DNA of 64,000 nucleotides from the NCBI GenBank assembly GCA_001643675.2, contig LSRY02000022.1, positions 961,001 through 1,025,000 of the forward strand. Direction: 5' to 3'. This stretch comes from Monocercomonoides exilis (taxonomy: Eukaryota; Preaxostyla; Oxymonadida; Polymastigidae). Below are positions 11,101 through 23,300 of this stretch, piece by piece (within the stretch, counting starts at the first letter, position 1; every line of letters begins with the position of its first letter). The notes beneath the pieces are model-generated. The model was not told the origin of the DNA, made no database searches, and was given only the letters and a program-made list of their open reading frames with translations. Made by a program: the position numbers and the translations under genes.

Positions 11101-13518
11101 CAATCTCCTCATCGTTTCGATTCCAAGCCAGAGGAGTCAGACGCATCCACCTCCACAAACACCTCTGGAAAAACTTCAACAGAAAGAGAATGAACACTCT
11201 TGGACATCAAGTTTGCTCCCCTAAATGAAAATCGCAATTTGGAGAAAGAACAAAACTTGACTGTTGGAAATGTTGATTCAGGAACAGAATCACATTCAAC
11301 TTTGAAGATCACAGATATGCTTTCTCACTCTCCTGTCTCGCTTCCCATTCCTGAAGCATCGTCTTATTCGATTCATAGAACAACTTCTTCATCTGCCTCA
11401 TCTTCATCGTCATCTGATCCATTTTCTAATTCTCCTTCAAACAATAACGCTGAAAAGATGATTCTATCATCTGCTTCTTCTTCTTCTTCTTCAACTCCTT
11501 CTCGCTCTTCTCCATCCTCATTCACTCCTGTTAGCAACTATCTGACTTCTGCAACAACAAACTCCTGCACATCGCAGTCACCAACATTCATATCTTTAAC
11601 TCATCCTTCTCCTTCACCCACTCCACGCACTTCGAACTCGTCATAGATGCACCGCTTGTGGTGCAAGTTCAAACGTTCTTTTGGAATCACAGAGGCACAG
11701 GAGACAGAAGTGGAAGCGATGACTGAAGGGTTGCTGACGTCTCAGTACTTATGAATGGAGCAATCATCATCTGCTTTTACACCTGGAAGAGCATCTGTGC
11801 AAAGCATAACAAAGATGCACACAATATCGCATCTTTCAGCAAGTGAAGAGGAAGAGGAAGAAGGAGAAGGTGAGGAAGGGCAGCACATACAGGAAGCATG
11901 GAGTGTTCACAAACAAGATATGCAAAATGGGGAAGTTTGTGGAGATGGTCGAATAAGCAGCAGTGCAATTGGGGAAAGCGATGGATATGATGATGATTAT
12001 GACTCAGAGATGGAGAGGATGCTGTACAGCCCATTTGACGGGGCAAATGCTGGAATCACAACAAAGTCATCAAAGCAGCTTCAGACACAGGAAGATCATT
12101 CTGTGTGCACGAATGGGGAGTTGGCTTCTCCAATAAAGCAAGAGCTGCCTTTTAAATCAGAAGCGTCAAATTTGGAAGCAGACTTAGATGATGCTGACAA
12201 CGAGCCTTAACACATTCTTTCACCCACACTTTCAGAGAAGCTGTCACATGCAAATGCGATTGATTGTCAGCCTCACGGCAAAGAAGTTGTCCAACTTAGA
12301 ACACTTTCATAACTTCCAGACATGCAAAGAACTTCTAATTTATTGAGTCATCAGCATCATTCACACAGCAGCGAAAGGCAAATGAGGATGATCCAATCTG
12401 TTTCAGTGGCATTAGCAACTCCTATGCAGGCAGAAATTAGCTTATTCAACGCTCCTCATTTTCCTGAAGCTCCATTGTCAGAAGGGTGCCCTCTTCACTT
12501 GCTTTCTCCTCATTTTCTTCGGATCTGTGCTCCTCAGCCTTCAACTCCCATTGTTCGTCATCATGCGCCCTGCTTTTCTCATTTTGATTCGTCAAATACT
12601 TCTTCCTCTTCCTCTTCCTCTTCTCCTGCTGCAACTTCGTCTTCCAACAATCGGCGCTCTCCAATTTTTGGAGCGCTTTCATCTCCGAAAGTTAATACAG
12701 CGATATCGTCTGTATCAACATCAACTCCAACCACTGCTTCCACCTCTTCACCAGCCTCGTGTGCCTCAGGAATACCAACTTCCTCGTGCTTATCATCACC
12801 TTGCATTTTTTCTGAAGCATCTCCTCAGTTCAGCAGCATTCTTAATCGATTGCCTTGCAGTGAAAATGCAACAGGACTTGGCATATCCAGTCTTTTATCA
12901 CAATCTTTAGAGGAGGCAAGAATCGTTCGAGATATTCAGAGCTTCCCACAGCCCAGTGAAATCAGTTGCGAAGCTGAGAAAAGCCTTCACTCAATTTTCA
13001 GTCCAAGCAGTTCCAGCTCTTCTGCAATGTTTTATCCTCATTTCTCAGCATACTATGAAGATCTTAGCATTACACACGATGCGACAGAAGAGAATTCGCT
13101 ACCAGATGGAATTGAAAGCACGCTTCAGAGCGCGAGAAGAGTCGAAGATTGCGAAAGCAGGTGGAGAATGAAGAGCAAGGAACAACTCCCTTTTAATGAA
13201 GACGAGGAAATAATCAATATTATGCAGCAGATTGCGAATTTGCAGAAGAAGAAAAGGAAGAAAACAAAAGCGAAACAGAATGAAGATTGGATGAATGTGT
13301 CTGAGAAGCATGAAGAAAAGGTTATAATCGGCGGATTATATAACTCGATGATTCCGGAGGTTGTGGAGGAAGAAAGGGTGGTTAGCGAGGAGGACGAACA
13401 GATGAACAGCAAAGAAGTAAATGAAAGAAACGTAATTCAATAAACGAATGGAATAGAACAACAATCCGAAGAAGAATACGATGATGTTGAATTAAGTCAG
13501 AGGAATGATGGATGAAAA
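7348..13518 (+). pseudogene. very long Gln/Ser/Glu-rich low-complexity gene, frame-broken, 5' part
   Basis: Five long frames (7348-8880, 9202-11193, 11200-11646, 11755-12210, 12322-13443) all lie in the same phase over 6 kb. TAG/TAA between them (8878, 11644, 12208, 12310, 13441) can be Gln. The TGA at 8998 and 11191 are avoided if the frame slips locally: 8997-9125 reads well in frame 3, and 11170-11225 reads well in another frame between an A5 and a C4 run. The TGA at 11752 and the one near 13516 remain. Content: basic/acidic N-terminus, Gln runs, poly-Ser, scattered Pro, an acidic block near 11850, Lys-rich stretch near 13250. No domain recognised. It is either a decaying gene or an intact gene with uncorrected homopolymer indels. 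Confidence 0.5.
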
Positions 13519-13526
13519 AGAACATA

Positions 13527-13788
13527 TGGGTGATTATTTTTGAAAACATATTTTTTTTCGGGGTGTTGATAATAACAAAGATTGCCAGTTTTTTGATATA
13601 AAAATTTTTATTCAAAAGAGAATAAGAATGATAAATATTTTTTTAAAAACAAGTGGTTTTTCAGAATCAAAGATTAAAACATGTTCTTTTTGCCTTTTCA
13701 CTTTTCAATTTTTTTCATAGATATTGAAGAAATATTTTTGCATCGAAATTTTTGTCTGAAAAAATATGATTTCAAAAATAATCACCCA
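13527..13788. mobile_element. MITE, TGGGTGATTATTTTTGAAA family, copy 2
   Basis: 262 bp with near-perfect terminal inverted repeats (TGGGTGATTATTTTTGAAA at both ends) and TA on each side (13525-13526 and 13789-13790), the expected target duplication of Tc1/mariner-like elements. No coding capacity. It separates two stretches of similar low-complexity coding sequence, so it appears to have inserted into the large gene. Confidence 0.8.
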
Positions 13789-13790
13789 TA

Positions 13791-15541
13791 TTTTACAAAA
13801 ATAATGAACAAATAAGTGGGAAAAAAGGATTAGTATCTGATGAGAAGGATGAAAGACGAGGAAGCAGAGGAGTCATGAGTTCAACTACCAAAGAAGAAGA
13901 AGATGCTGATGAACGGCTGTGCAGAATTCGGGGCAAGCTTCGATGTGAAGGATGGATTGACAGTTCAGCATAGCAGATTGAGCTTGGTGGGTGGGAAAAC
14001 GGGCAGATGTTCCGCTTGTCAAGTGAGAGCATTTTACACACAGTTATGCAACGAACGATGGTGTATTCAGCAACATTGCAAAATCTGCTTGTCAGAGAGA
14101 AGAAGGGATCTGAGGTAATGAAAGAGAAGGAACAGCTCGCATCAGCAGATGAAGAAGAGATTTGCTGTCATTCGAAGGAACAGGAAATGAGGCTTTGATC
14201 AAAAGTTGCAAAATAAGAGCTTGCTATATTGGCTCATGAAGATCAAAAGCCAGAATCAGGTTCGCAGTTACTCTGGAGCAATGACGGGACAGGAAAGGCC
14301 TGTTTGCAGATGCATCCAAGCACAATTACAAAAGACAATTCTTCTCAAACATCTTCTTCTGCTTCCTCTTCTTCTTCGACTTTGTTGGCATCTTTGTTAA
14401 TTCATTCAACACAACCAATATCTTTAAACCAATCTCAGAAAACGAGAAATTTCAGCAAAGATTCGAAGGGGAATGGTTATTCATGGAGCGATTAGTCCAC
14501 TCTTCGTTCAGCTTCTCAGCAGTTGGAGGCTCAGACAAGTTCATCTGATGCACCAAAAATAAGAGTTGTATTCAAATTGCGAATGTTGTGCATAGCTGTG
14601 TTGATAATGAGGAGCTATTGAAACTCGAACAAGTGCTGAAAAAACAAAAAAAGAAAAGAAAAGAAGGAGGATTTTCAGACGCAAAGATCACAGATTCAGA
14701 AATTGGAAGCGAACATCGCAATAATATCATGAAAGAAGCATTGACTGTGAGTCCTTAAAATGCAGTGAGAAGCAACTTGTAATAAACACCAACGAATTCT
14801 ACTATTTCGGATTCTGTTATGCCTTCACTTTTTTCTCCATCCTTGACATCGGAATCCCCTCTTCCAAATCTGTTTCGTTTCGCAGGATCTCATGGAGATG
14901 GGTTTTCAGCATCACCAAGGCTGTCTTCTGATGAGGAAGCATAAACTTTGGACCGTCACGTTGCATCTTCTTCATTTGCTACTTTTCATGGTTTCTGCTA
15001 TTAGAATTGAACAATTCGCTAAACAGCCTATTTTGGTGGTGAATTGATGGAATTTGAAGGATACATGAAGAAGGGAGTGCAGAATTGTTCTGGCAATATT
15101 TTGTCTTTTGATAATAAAAACACAATTTTGATTGGTGAAAAGATTATAAAAAAACTTTGATGTGGCTGTAATTTGTCTTGAACAACTGCAAACAATGGTG
15201 AAAGCACTTGCACTGAAAAAAAATTGATGAAAAAAATATAACGAACTGCAAAAGTTGTGAAAAATGTGATTTTTTTGGATCCACACTGAAAGTGGAATTG
15301 AAAAAAGTGTCGGTCTATGTTCATCGACTTTGGGGATTCAATGCACTGTGAATGGGCAAACGTATTCAATGGAGTTTTTTTTGTCAAGCAAGAGGAGTGC
15401 GGAACTGTGCCATCCAAAGATGAAGGCATGAGAAATGTGAAAGCAATAATATCAACAGAGTTTGGATTATCACCTTTTCAGAAGAATGTTAATGAGAGTG
15501 ACAGAGTTGTTGGCGATGCGCACAACGAAATGCCTAAGTGA
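13791..15541 (+). pseudogene. continuation of the large low-complexity gene beyond the MITE, frame-broken
   Basis: Right after the MITE a frame opens (NEQISGKKGLVSDEKDE) and continues through a TAG near 13970. At about 14550 the frame shifts at an A5 run and continues through SP-TAA-NAVRSNL-TAA-TAA-TPTN, which reads as SPQNAVRSNLQQTPTN. Further slips are suggested at A7 near 15150 (FDVAVICLEQLQTMVKALAL reads well after it) and at A8 near 15210. The last piece, 15317-15541, ends at TGA. Composition (Ser, Gln, Lys, Glu) matches the part before the MITE, so I treat both as one former gene of about 8 kb; a second gene is possible. No domain recognised. Confidence 0.4.
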
Positions 15542-15716
15542 AATGCGAAAAGAGAAAAAGGTTAGAGTCTTTATTGCACTGTTCTTTTGCAAATCTTTCA
15601 TTTAGGATGTTAGATTAGTTTGTTTAATGATGTTCATGGTGTTATCTTTGGCGTTTATGAATGATTTTTTAAATCAAATTTTTGCTGAAAGAAATGGTTT
15701 GAATAGGGTTATTATT

Positions 15717-17405
15717 TTATCTTGACCCTTTTTCTTTATTCTGACCCAAAAAAATGAAGTGAGAAAAGTTCAAAAATCTACATAATAAAAAGTTAACAAA
15801 ATCTGTATTAATTCTTCTGATAACTTTCCTTTTTCCTTCAGCTCGATTTAATGCATTATCTTTCTTTTCTTCATCAGAATCATCGTTTTTCACATGAAGA
15901 AATCTTCTTTTTATTTTTTTCTTATCATCCACAACAGTCTTCACTTCATCTTTCTCCTTTTCATCCATTTCATTTTTCCTTTCAATATTCATTTTCAAAT
16001 GATTTTCCCATTTCTCTAAAAGATTTTCGTCGGTTATCACTTTTCCATAAAAGTTGAATCTTTTTCTTCGGGATGGAAGAGGGTCAATTGAAGATTCGTG
16101 CAATTTCAAAAGAACTGGACCAGAAGAATTGTGAAGAACACCACTGCAGACAAAAGTTTTCTGAATTACAGAAGGTGATAATGCAGTGCGGATGGCTTGA
16201 GGCAGAACGTCTGAAATTGCTGCTCGTTTTGAAGAAGATGAAGAGGAAGATGGAGCCTCAAATCTGTTTGTCATTTCAGATTTGAACACAGCAAACACTC
16301 CTCTATCCAGTGGTTGACAAAGGTGTGTGCTGTGTGGCACGAATGTTAAAACGTCGACTTGCTGTTTTTGGAATTCTCGCCAGATCGATGGATCTGCGCG
16401 AGATGCATGCGAGTCAAGAAGGAGAAGAATGTGTTCGTTTTCAAGTGACATGCGTTTTCTTCTTTCGATGACAGAAAGAAGAAGAACTGTGAGAGCATCC
16501 CTTTAAAAGCACACGTTGTCCATCCAGCTGCTTTCATTTGCCCATATCTCAAGCGTTGGAGATAACAGGCTTTTCAGCTCTTCTGGCAGGTTGACGCTTG
16601 GCCGCAAAATGACAGAAGGAAAGGCATATCCATCCTCTGCAGCAGCTGTTTCGAATGTGGAATTAATCATTCTTGGTGGTTCTTTCGTAAAACCTGCTTT
16701 TGTGCCTGTAGTTTGAACAACAAGCTGTTTTGAATCTGCAGGAACGCGCGTTGAAGATTCATCGACATTTATTTTCAAAGATGGATTGAAATGGTATTTT
16801 TCATGCAGCTCATCGAGTGTTTTATACCAGGGTTTTGAAACACTTCTGCACGAAACAGCCAGTGTGTTTATGTCCAGATTTTTCGGCGTTCCAGTCTTCA
16901 GCTCCGGATGACGGTTGACAAAGCCGTAAGTTGCAGACATGGAAACTTCTGTAAATGGTGAGTCTTCATCATCGTTGTCGTTTATAATATTTTCTATCTG
17001 AAAAACAAATGATTAAAACATATAAATAAAAATGAAACAAACCAATTCTCTTGTTTTTTTCAAAGTTAAACATGTTCCAGACTTCGCCTCAACGTGAATA
17101 ACATCCAAAACTCTTTGTTCCTTTTCGCTAACAACTGCTGCAGGTCTGCCAACTTTTCTAACCAGCCTTTTTTTTCTGAGAGCTCTCACAGCATTTTTGA
17201 TACCTGTGCGGCTGAATTCCTTTGAATTAATTGCATCCGTCATGCGAACAACTCCATCAACAACGTTGTGAGCCATTCGCTCCAGCCGACTGTGATACTT
17301 CCTGCACTTACGCGAAGACATTGCGCGCTGCAGTTTTTTCTTACCTTCTTTTAATTTCATTTCTGTTGATATTTTCATTTTTTTTAATAATAATTTTAAG
17401 ATCAT
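15717..17405 (-). CDS. DDE transposase of transposon A, two exons
   Basis: It would cut and paste transposon A. Exons are 17043-17405 and 15717-16997 with a 45-nt intron (donor GTTTGT, acceptor TTTTTCAG) that keeps the frame. A basic N-terminal DNA-binding region precedes the DDE domain: first Asp in INVDESSTR, second in LLLDSHASRADP, third in CQPLDRGVFAVFK. A TAA at 16503 lies inside the domain (DNVCF-TAA-RDALTVLLL); transposon B has Glu at that position and no break, so TAA must be sense. The C-terminus is Lys/Glu-rich. The TAA at 15717 may also be sense, in which case the frame leaves the element; the end is therefore uncertain. Confidence 0.8.
16998..17042 (-). other. intron in transposase A
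   Basis: 45 nt, donor GTTTGT, T-rich body, acceptor TTTTTCAG. Splicing joins KTREL(L) to IENIINDNDDED in phase 0. Transposase B has an intron at the matching place. Confidence 0.8.
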
Positions 17406-17928
17406 AATAATTTTTTATTTTTTTAATTGAAATGAAATGAAAAAAAATACAAAAAACAACATTTTTTACAAACTGAGAATTTTATTCCCCATGTAACCCT
17501 CCAATTCCACACAGAAGTTCAATGAAGGGGCTAAACCCCCCATCTCCCCACCCATGCGAAATTGGGTTTGTTTCAAAATGTATTTATTTTTATCTGTTGA
17601 ATTCATATATATACTTAAAAATCTTTAAAAATATGAAATTGTGGGAAAAGTTAATGATTAATTAAAAAAAAAGGTCAAGATGAAAAAAAAAGGTCGAGAT
17701 TAAATTATAACCCTACTTTATTTTTCATTCTGGCAATAATTTTGTTTACATCAAGTGGAACATTTGTTTGTTTTGTTGAATAAGAACAAAACTTTCTTTG
17801 AACATTTATTCAAAAAAACTGTTCTGTTTTAATTGTATTTTGTTTTTTGCCTTTCAAGAATCTGAATTTTCTCGAAAAATATGTATGATGGCATCGATCA
17901 ATAATTCACATTTTTGCAACTCTTTCAA

Positions 17929-19313
17929 ATGTCAGGTATACTGGCAAGCTTAAGAGGACTTGTGACCCCAGCTACAATAAATATTGCTTTAGAAGGGGAA
18001 GCTACGAGAAGAAAAATTCGCAGGCCTAGTGGTGAGAAAGAAGGAGAACCTCTGTGCTTATATGGAGGAAAAGACCCAGTGAAAGGAACAATAACTGTCA
18101 CTCCTCTTCCGGGAAAGAAAGTTGATCATGTTGGAATCACGTGCGAATTCCTTGGAGTTATCGAACTGTTTGGAGAAAAGACAATATCAAACAATTTTGT
18201 CACAGTGACAAAGGAGCTTGAACCAGCAGGCACATTACTGCAAACAAAAACATATTCATTTGATTTTTCAAATGTCAAAAAAGAATATGAGTCTTATTAC
18301 GGCATTAATGCAAATCTTCGGTTTGAAGCATTATAATTGCTTTGTCACTTTTTGAAAATTTTTTAATTTGAATATTTATTCAGATATTTAATTGTTGTAA
18401 AAATTCAGCGTTCTTTAGCTTTAAATGTTACGGAAGAAAAAGAGATTTACGTTCGAGTCATTCAAACAGAACCAGAATCAAACAAAACAATAAAAATGGC
18501 AGTTGGAGTTCCAGGATCACTTCATATTGAATTTGAATATTCACGCTCAAGGTTTCACTTATTAATTTATGATATTATAAAATTTTTTTCGGATTAATTT
18601 TATGATTTTAATTTTGATTTGCTTAAAAAATAAATTAGATATCACTTGAATGATTGCATCATTGGCAAAATCTCGTTTTCAGATTGCCGTCTGAAGGTGA
18701 AAAACATGGAAGTGGCTATTCTGAAAAAGGAGACAACATTTCAGGATGCAAGCGCATACAACGAAAGCGACAACTTGATGCGTTTTGAAGTGATGGATGG
18801 TGCTCCGGTGAAGGGAGAAATCATACCAATTCGAATGTATCTGAAGAGTCTTGATTTGACTCCGACATATCCGACCGTCAATTCATGCTTCCAGGTTTGT
18901 TGCATGTGATTGATCAATTTGGAGAGAGAGAGAGAGAGAGAGAGAGTTTAAAAATGCTTTCCAAAAGAAGATGAAGAAAAAAAGAGGATAAAGCGAGAGA
19001 TTCTAAACTTTTTTTAACTTGTTGTGGATTTTTAATGGGACTATTTTAAAATTAGGTTCTTATTTTTTTTTCCCCAAATTGCATTTATTTGTACAAATTA
19101 TTCTTCTCTCTGTGCATTTCCTGATATTTCCTGATATTTCCTGATATTTCACAGGTTCGATATTACTTGAACATTGTCATTTTCGACGAAGAAGATAGAA
19201 GATACTTCAAACAGGCAGAAATTACGCTGTGGAGGAAGGATTTAGTTTAACAAGCACTTTTCTTCTGCTTCTTTCTTTTTTCTCTTTTTATTTTTTTTTA
19301 TCGTTCAATGTGA
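17929..19313 (+). CDS. VPS26: VPS26, retromer cargo-selective subunit
   Basis: VPS26 is an arrestin-fold subunit of retromer, which with VPS35 and VPS29 retrieves cargo from endosomes. Exons 17929-18320, 18384-18551, 18639-18894 and 19155-19313 join in frame. Family signatures: YESYYGINANLR, then YLIVVKIQRSL, IKMAVGV, LHIEFEYSRSRYH, FEVMDGAPVKGE, IPIRMYL and a C-terminus YFKQAEITLWRK. Donors are GTTTGA, GTTTCA and GTTTGT; acceptors TTCAG, TTAG and CACAG. The start is the ATG at 17929 (MSGILASLRG). The frame meets TAA at 19248 just after WRKDLV, the usual family end; under TAA = Gln it runs 21 hydrophobic residues further to TGA at 19311. The earlier end (19250) remains possible. Confidence 0.92.
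18321..18383 (+). other. VPS26 intron 1
   Basis: 63 nt, donor GTTTGA, acceptor TTATTCAG. Removal joins NANLR to YLIVVKI, restoring the VPS26 alignment. Confidence 0.88.
18552..18638 (+). other. VPS26 intron 2
   Basis: 87 nt, donor GTTTCA, acceptor AAATTAG. Removal joins EYSRS(R) to YHLNDCIIGKI. Confidence 0.88.
18895..19154 (+). other. VPS26 intron 3 with microsatellite
   Basis: 260 nt, donor GTTTGT, acceptor TTTCACAG. It contains a (GA)n run near 18923-18947 and three tandem copies of CTGATATTTC just before the acceptor. Removal joins NSCFQ to VRYYLNIVIF. Confidence 0.88.
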
Positions 19314-19371
19314 TTGTTATGGAGAAATATACATAGAAAATCTATTTCTTCATTGTTGAATCAAAAGCATT

Positions 19372-19375
<4 letters not shown>

Positions 19376-19431
<56 letters not shown>

Positions 19432-20127
19432 CTTTCCTTCTTTTATTTTAACAAGAATTTTTATTTGTTCATTATTCGTTCTCTCTCAATTTAACTGTAA
19501 AAAATCATTTCTTGCCATATCAATTAAAGCTGGTTGTATCACTATGCTATTCTTTCTTCATCATGTTTTTCTTCTTTTCTTTTCTTTCTTTTTCTTTTTT
19601 TTTAAAAAAAAAAAGAAGAAAAGAAAGAAAAAAGAAAGAGAAAAACTTCAACTTTTTTTAATCTTCACTTCTCGATTTGTTATCACCTCCACTTTTTAAT
19701 CGCTTAAGCTCAAATAGTAACTTTCTCACTATTTCTCTCTTTTTTTTCTTTCTCTCTCTTTTTTCTTTCTTTCTTTTTTTCTTTCTTTCTTTTTTTCTTT
19801 CTTACTTTCTCTCTTTCTCTCTTTCTCTCTTTCTCTCTTTCTCTCTTTCTCTCTTTCTCTCTTTCTCTCTTTCTCTCTTTCTCTCTTTCTCTTTCTCCAG
19901 ATTGGGTTGTTGAAATAAAGATTTTGAATCTTGAATAAATTATCGTCTGCTTCTTTTATTTTGTTTGCCAATTACTTTATCAGAGAAAGATAAGTTTTGA
20001 TTCATTTGAAGAGTCTTTTGTTATTTAAATGAAAAACTCTTTGTTTTTTTTTTTTTTTTTTCATTCTAACAATGCATAATGCATTCATTGAAGTTTATAG
20101 GAAGGATTAAAGAAAAATGAATAATTT

Positions 20128-20172
<45 letters not shown>
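19376..20172. repeat. cluster of microsatellites: (CT)n, CTTT/CTCTTT tracts and poly-T
   Basis: (CT)n at about 19376-19428, CTTT and CTCTTT pyrimidine runs at about 19735-19890, and a poly-T of more than 40 at about 20129-20172. They fill the space between VPS26 and the convergent large gene. ORFs through these tracts are repeat artefacts. Confidence 0.85.
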
Positions 20173-20377
20173 CGTTTTTCATTTATCATCATTCAACAGA
20201 ATTTCCTTGAAAACTTCAGTTTTGTGCGATCTTTTCATAAACAATGAACAAAAAAATCAAATAAAAAATAAAAGAAAAAAGGTTAAATTTAAACCATTCT
20301 TCAAAAACACAATATAAAAAAGACAAGATTAATGCCAAATTTAACAAGAACGATTTTTCTCTTCCATTTCAAATCAT

Positions 20378-23300
20378 TCATCTTGCCGTTCTTGCTGAAG
20401 CAGCTGCCATCAAGTTCTTAAGCGTTCTTCTGTCGATGTTATTCGTCTTTTCCTTTCCTTTCTTCTTCTTCTCTTCTTCTTCTCCTTCTCCTTCTTCTCT
20501 TTCTCTTTCTTCTTCTTCTTCTTCCTTCTTGTCATTCACTTTGCTTTTCCTATCCATGGCAGAGAAAGGTCTTCTTTGAGGTTGAAGAGGAGGAGGAGAA
20601 GAAGAAGAAGAAGAATTATGATCCTTTTGCCTACTAACACGAGGCGTGAATAACAAAGCAGACAAATTCACCTTCGAATTCTGAGGAGATCCAGAAATTG
20701 AGCTATTTTTCGTGAAAATCGCATTTTTCTTTGAATTTTCTGGTTTTTTTTCAAAATTTTTCGGTTTTTTTTCAAAATTTTCTGATTTTTCTTGTTTTTT
20801 CAGAGTTGAAAGGCACATTGAAGTGGCAGGGCGAATGAGAGAATGCTGTTTTTTGGGTGTTTTTGAAGGGGAAAGAGAAGAAAGAGGAGAAAGAGGAGAA
20901 TTAAATGAAGAAGAAGAAGAAGAAGAAGAAGAAGAAGAAGAAGAAGAAGAAGAAGAAGAGAGGGAGGAAGAGGAAGAAGAGGAAGAAGAAGGAGAAAGAT
21001 GAACTCTAGAAGTTGTTGTGCGTGCTGTAGAAAGAGGAGAAGAGGAAGGAGAAGAAAGAAAAGAAGAAGAAGAAAGAGAAGAGGAGGAGGAAGAAGAAGA
21101 GGAAGAAGAAATGAAAGTTCCTCTTCTTCTTGCTGTTGTTGGAGGAGGCGTAGCAGAAGGAGGGCGTTGAATTCGAGAAGAAGACAGAGGAGAAGAAGGG
21201 GGAGAAAAAGAAGAAGAAGAATTTAAAGAGGAAAGAGAAGAAGAAGAAGAAGAAAGAGAAGAGGAAGAAGAAGAAGAAGGATTCAAAGAATTAGAATTCG
21301 AAGAAGAAGAAGAAGAAGAAGAAGAAGAAGAAGCAATAAGTTTATCAAAAGACAGCATTTCCTGTTCGTTCTGGTTGAGGGCAATTTGAATGGAAAGTGT
21401 TGGAACTTTCACTGAAGTCCTGGCAAAAGTTGGCTCATTCGGAATTCGATGAAAGTTTTCTTTGTTTATTCCTTCTCCTTTTCCTCCTCCTCTTCTTCTT
21501 CTTTCTCCTTCTCCTTCTCCTTCTCTTCTTTCTGTTTCTAATTCTTCTTCTTCTTCTTCAAAATCAATCTCTTCTTCTCCTTCTCCTCTTTCTCCTTTTT
21601 CTCCTCCTCTTCTTCTTCTTCTCTCGCTTTCTTCTGACAGCATATTTCTTCTTCTTTCAGTCGAAGAAGAAGAAGAAGGCAAAGAATTGCATAGAACAGA
21701 AGAAAAAGAAGAAGTCGAAGAAGAATTTGGAATAAGACTGATTGAAGAGGAATAAATGTTTGAAGAAGAAGGAGAAAGAGAAGAAGAAGAAGGAGAATGA
21801 GAAGGAGAAGAAAGAGAAGAGGAGGAGGAGGAGGAGGAAGAAGAAGAAGAAGAAGAAGATGATGATGATGATATTGGTGTGTATGTGGAGGAGAGGGAGG
21901 AAGAATAAGTTGGATGTGGGTCAGAGAAAGAAGGGCGACGAGAAGAAGGAGAAGAAGAAGAAGAAGAAAGAAGAGGTTTTTGTGGAATAACTTTCAATTT
22001 TCTTTCTGTCACATCTCCATTTGGTTCTCTGTCTGTTATTTTATTCGGCTCAATTTTGGTTTTTCTTCCTTTTTTCTTTTCTTTTTTGATTTCTTCTTTA
22101 TTTTCTTTATCTTCTTCATTTTCTTCTTCTTCCTCTTCTTCTTTGATTTCATCTTCTTCCTTTTTAGTTTTTATTTTCACAAGTTCTTTTATTCTTTCTC
22201 TTTCTCTCTCTCTTTCTTCTTCTTCTTCTCCCTTTCTTTCTTCTTCTCCTTTTTCTTCTTCTCTTTCTTCTTCTTCTTCTTCTTCATTTCCCCTCTTTCT
22301 CCTCTCTTCTTTCTCAATTTCTTCGATTTCTTTCTCAATTTCCTTCGAAAATTGCTTCGAATTCGGGTTCAAAACCGAACAAACGTCGGAAAACGAAGAA
22401 AGAGCGGTTGGAGAGAAGAGGGGAGAATGTATGGAAGAAGGAGAAGAAGAAGAAGAAAAGGAAGAAGAGGAAGAAGAGGAAGAGGGAGGAGGAGAAGGAG
22501 AAAGAAATGAAGAAGAAGAAGAAGATGATGATGATGATGAAGGAGAAGGTGAAGGAGAAGTTACTGGCCTTATTTGTTGTTGAATTTGATTTTGATTTTG
22601 AGAAGAAGAGGAGGAGGAGGAAGAAGAAGAAGAAGAAGAAGAAGAAGCAGAAGAAGAAGAACGAGGCAACGAAGCAAAAGAAGAAGAGGAAGGGAAGGTT
22701 GGAGAACAAGAAGGAGAAGGAGAACGGGAATTAGAGCGAGAATTCGAATTGGAAGGGGAACGAGGGGAGAAAGGAAGAGGAGAAAGAGAAGAGAGAGAGG
22801 AAAGAGGAGTCACTGGGCGGGTGCTACGAGGAGGAGGAGGGAAAAGAGAAGGAGAAGAAGAGGAGGAGGAGGAAGAAGAAGAAGAGGAAGAGGAAGAGGA
22901 AGAAGAAGAAGAAGGAAATGAAGGGGTTGTGGAAGGAGAAGGAGAAGGAGAAGGAGATATGGAAGAATTAGAAGAGGAAGAGGAAGAGGAGAAAGAAGAA
23001 GAAGAAGAAGAAGCATTAGCATTAGCAGAAGCGCTTATCAAATTCAGCAGGCTATTTGAATACGGACTTTTGTATTCTGCTCCAATCATCTTCATTCGAT
23101 TTGTGCCGTATTGAGGAACATGCGAAAAAGTGGTTGAAATTGGGGCAAGATCAAAAGCAGAGGAAAGAGAAGAAGAAGGAGAGGAGGAGAAAGATGAAGG
23201 GCTGATGGGGAGAGGAGGGGGATCGAAAAGAGAAGAAGAAGAAGAAGAAGTTGGATTATTATTATTATTATTATTTGAAGAAGAAGAAGAAGAAGAAGAA

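Larger units (their letters stand above)
15706..17713 (-). mobile_element. TIR DNA transposon A (TA-target, Tc1/mariner-pogo-like)
   Basis: 2008 bp. The left end begins GGGTTATTATTTTATCTTG and the right end is the complement of GGGTTATAATTTAATCTCG, each followed by a second GACC-type motif. TA flanks both ends (15704-15705, 17714-17715). A single spliced transposase gene fills the interior on the minus strand. The terminal layout (two spaced GACC/CACC boxes) resembles transposon B at 58298 and the palindromic MITE at 27823. Confidence 0.85.

Noticed and set aside
1-15541. All three stop codons reassigned (TGA as Trp)
   Set aside because: TGA codons appear inside apparent coding sequence here, but most disappear when a local slip at a homopolymer is allowed. 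Well-behaved genes and element frames end in TGA, and TGA does not align to Trp in the RT frames.
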